DNA of 64,000 nt from CAYWMD01 sp964458575 (GTDB lineage Bacteria > Verrucomicrobiota > Verrucomicrobiia > Limisphaerales > JADLHS01): contig CAYWMD010000006.1 in assembly GCA_964458575.1 (NCBI GenBank), positions 124,001 through 188,000 of the forward strand. The letters run 5' to 3'. A model generated the notes under the pieces. It ran no database searches. It was given only the letters and a program-made list of their open reading frames with translations, and was not told where the DNA came from. Below are positions 61,949 through 64,000 of the stretch, one piece after another. A program made the position numbers and the translations under genes. Each line of letters starts with the position of its first letter. Positions within the stretch are counted from its first letter, which is position 1.

Positions 61949-64000
61949 TCACTCCAAAACCAAGCGGAAGAAACCGGTATTCTCGGTCGGGGCCAGCGTT
62001 ACGATCCGCCGGCCACCCTGAACGGTGACGTCGTTTGGCGCCGGCAACCAATTCGCCGCCGACAGACTTTCCGCCGCTTCCAGACGGGCTGGCGGACATT
62101 CAGGCCAGCTCAAGGTCAGCACTTCGCCGTCATATTGGCCAGACAAATGCAGTCCCGCCACCCCAAGATTGACCGGGGTGGCGTCATCGAAATAACCATT
62201 GCGCTTCTGATTATCGGCGGAAGCGACCTTGCAATAGATCGTGAGGTAATTTCCGGTGGCAATTCCGTTCCAGGTTTGCTGCACCCAGGCGGAATTGGTC
62301 GTGGCGGGCGACCACGCCACGCCACTGCTGGGATTGGTGCCACCCGCGGGGTCAACGCCCAGCGAACAGGCCGAAAGACTGTCGCCGGCATAAACCCAGA
62401 CGCCGACAGTGTAAACCCCGCCGGCGGTCACCGGCACGCGCTGGTAAACTCCGCCAGCGGTGGCGTTGGTGCTCCAGACGCGGATGCGTTGGGATTGAGC
62501 GCCGCCGTGAACGATGGCGGTTTCCCGGTAACCGATGGCAACGCCCGGCACGGCCTCCCATTCCGTCCACTGGTCGGCAATGTAACCGCCGCCCGCGATT
62601 GGGAACGCCCCCTCGAAGTCGCCGTTCAGGATGGTGAGGCAGGGGCTGGCGGAAGCCAGGGTGGCGGCAACGGTGCCGGAGTTGCCGCTGTTGCCGGCGC
62701 CGTTGTAGGCACGGACGCGATAGTAATAGGTCGCGCCGGGAGTGAGGCCGGTCAAAATCCAACTCTGGTTGTTCGCCACGTTGAGATTGTTACAGCCGCT
62801 GACGAAGCTGGTGAACGTGTTCGTGGTTGAAACGTCCAGCCGGTAGCCATTGGCACCGATGGCACTATTCCAATTGGCCGTAAAACTGTTGCTGGAAATG
62901 CCGGTCGCCCCGGTGGCTTGGGGTGGCGGCGGCGGTGTCACGGTGACGGAAGTCGTAAGGGTAATGGTACCGGAGTTGCCGCCGGTGCCGACTTCGTTAT
63001 AGGCGCGCACGCGATAGAAATACGGCGTGCCCCCCATCAAACCGGTCACATTCCGGTTCAACACATTGCCCACGTCCAGATTGTTGCCGCCAGACACAAA
63101 ACTCGTGAAGCCGTTGTCGGTGGCAACATCGAGGCGATAACCGGTGGCCCCGGGCGAACCGCTCCAGTTGGCGATGAAGTTCGTGTCGCCCACGCTGGAT
63201 GCGGCAAGGGCGGTGGGCGCGGCGGGTGGATTGGTAATCGCCAGCGATGCAACGCTGGAGGTCGCGCTGCCGTAGGCATTGGTCACCACGCAAAGGTAAT
63301 TGCCGGCGTCGTTGCCATCCGCGCTGCTGATGGTCAAAGTGCCGGTGGTTGCGCCGGCGTAGTGTCCGCCGTTGGCGAGGTTGAGGTCGTTCTTCCGCCA
63401 CTGATAGGCCAGCGTCCCGCTGCCGCTCGCGGTGACGACGAAGTTGGTGGTGCCGCCCGGGAGCACTTTTCGGTTGACCGGTTGTTGCGTGATGCTGGGC
63501 GGGTTGTTGGTGCAAAACTCCGGCGCAAAACTGCACACCCCTGCCCGGATGCTGTTGTCGTATCGTTCCTGGAGCGTGGTTCGCAATTGCGCGTCGGTCG
63601 TCAGGACGATCATCCGCGTCAGTTTCAAGCTGCCGAGGTTCACTTGGAGTTGTTTGCCGTTGAGTTGGGTGTTTACGTCGCGCAAGCCGGCGGGTGTGAC
63701 CTCGAAGGCGGTGGGCGGTACCATCCACGCCGGCAGCGTGGCCGTTACCGTCGCGTTGCTGACCACGTTGTAATGACAGCCGGCCAAATCGTTGTAATGA
63801 TCGTCGTTGACGACGTACAAAATGATGGAATCGGCCCGTGCGGCGACCGCGCGTGCCCACACGTTCTGGCTTGTCGTTAGCGGCAAGTCAACCGGGTGGC
63901 TCTTGACGATCAGGGGCCGCGCGATTTTAATTTCGTTGCCGAGCAGGCCGATTTCTTTCCAAAGCGCCGCCCCTTCCGCGTCCCGCCTCAGACCGTACGA
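61949..64000 (-). CDS. Paralogue of the neighbouring glycosidase-like protein, 3' part only
   Basis: The frame is open from the window edge to the stop at 61949, 683 residues, so its N-terminal catalytic part lies outside. The first visible residues (YGLRRDAEGAALWKEIGLLG, NEIKIARPLIVKSHPVDLPL) align with SAECASLWKELGLCGNEIKT in the neighbour. Then come a beta domain (IILYVVNDDHYNDLAGCHYN), an Ig domain (SGTLAYQWRKNDLNLANGGH), two fibronectin-III domains (SFTANWNSAIGANGYRLDVS and a similar one), one jelly-roll binding module (GDFEGAFPIAGGGYIADQW) and the C-terminal module ending FFRLVLE. Compared with its neighbour, fibronectin domains replace one Ig/jelly-roll pair, a clear case of module exchange. 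Confidence 0.85.
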   Translation of the reverse strand, partial: SYGLRRDAEGAALWKEIGLLGNEIKIARPLIVKSHPVDLPLTTSQNVWARAVAARADSIILYVVNDDHYNDLAGCHYNVVSNATVTATLPAWMVPPTAFEVTPAGLRDVNTQLNGKQLQVNLGSLKLTRMIVLTTDAQLRTTLQERYDNSIRAGVCSFAPEFCTNNPPSITQQPVNRKVLPGGTTNFVVTASGSGTLAYQWRKNDLNLANGGHYAGATTGTLTISSADGNDAGNYLCVVTNAYGSATSSVASLAITNPPAAPTALAASSVGDTNFIANWSGSPGATGYRLDVATDNGFTSFVSGGNNLDVGNVLNRNVTGLMGGTPYFYRVRAYNEVGTGGNSGTITLTTSVTVTPPPPPQATGATGISSNSFTANWNSAIGANGYRLDVSTTNTFTSFVSGCNNLNVANNQSWILTGLTPGATYYYRVRAYNGAGNSGNSGTVAATLASASPCLTILNGDFEGAFPIAGGGYIADQWTEWEAVPGVAIGYRETAIVHGGAQSQRIRVWSTNATAGGVYQRVPVTAGGVYTVGVWVYAGDSLSACSLGVDPAGGTNPSSGVAWSPATTNSAWVQQTWNGIATGNYLTIYCKVASADNQKRNGYFDDATPVNLGVAGLHLSGQYDGEVLTLSWPECPPARLEAAESLSAANWLPAPNDVTVQGGRRIVTLAPTENTGFFRLVLE

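Overview
The window looks like a scaffolded draft genome (one 100-N gap) of a GC-rich member of the Verrucomicrobiota, probably near Pedosphaera/Limisphaera. This is an inference from content: giant secreted proteins built from LamG, Ig, fibronectin-III and HYR-like modules with very Asn/Thr/Gly-rich sequence, a DUF1800 protein, a DUF2231-planctomycete-type cytochrome fusion, an alpha-L-rhamnosidase beside rhamnose and lactate genes, and a Wsp-type chemosensory operon. No rRNA, tRNA or CRISPR array was seen.

Layout. 1-7.3 kb: the 5' part of a DUF1800 gene, a 1,863-residue secreted subtilase and a small cupin. 7.4-14.4 kb: housekeeping and unknown genes on the + strand (3-methyladenine glycosylase, RF-1-like factor, flavin disulfide oxidoreductase, DUF3142 protein, helical exported protein). 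14.3-21.7 kb, - strand: rhaA, a GH78 rhamnosidase and lutA-lutB-lutC, which together suggest a route from rhamnosides to L-lactate and pyruvate. 22.0-33.3 kb, + strand: a complete wspABCDEF-like operon whose last signalling gene keeps a WspR-like receiver domain but has a histidine kinase, two more receivers and an Hpt domain where WspR has its GGDEF cyclase; an S66 LD-carboxypeptidase follows directly. 33.4-40.8 kb: a rhamnulokinase-like FGGY protein with altered active-site motifs, two TlpA-type thioredoxins, a Sel1-repeat protein, a truncated TIR/SEFIR gene and clpB carrying an in-frame palindromic insertion. 40.9-51.4 kb: two giant LamG proteins, one with a metallophosphoesterase and an assembly gap that appears to be false. 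51.6-57.2 kb: a small conserved protein, an esterase/cytochrome pair, a CvpA-like protein, and a polyprenyl synthase-ECF sigma-membrane protein operon. 57.2-58.1 kb: a graveyard with fragments of a REP-associated transposase and an integron-type integrase plus repeat arrays. 58.1-64 kb: two tandem paralogous secreted glycosidase-like proteins, the second running off the window.

Two themes cross the window. First, five giant exported proteins end in a similar short C-terminal module finishing in an aromatic-aromatic-Arg motif (FYRAVSP, YYRAVYP, FYRVVYP, FFRLVLE twice), a candidate surface or secretion signal. Second, the intergenic spaces carry several kinds of palindromic repeat: REP-like GC palindromes, inverted arrays of 7-9 nt units, and the hairpin inside clpB. 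Start codons were re-chosen where the longest open frame began at TTG or ran through a repeat.
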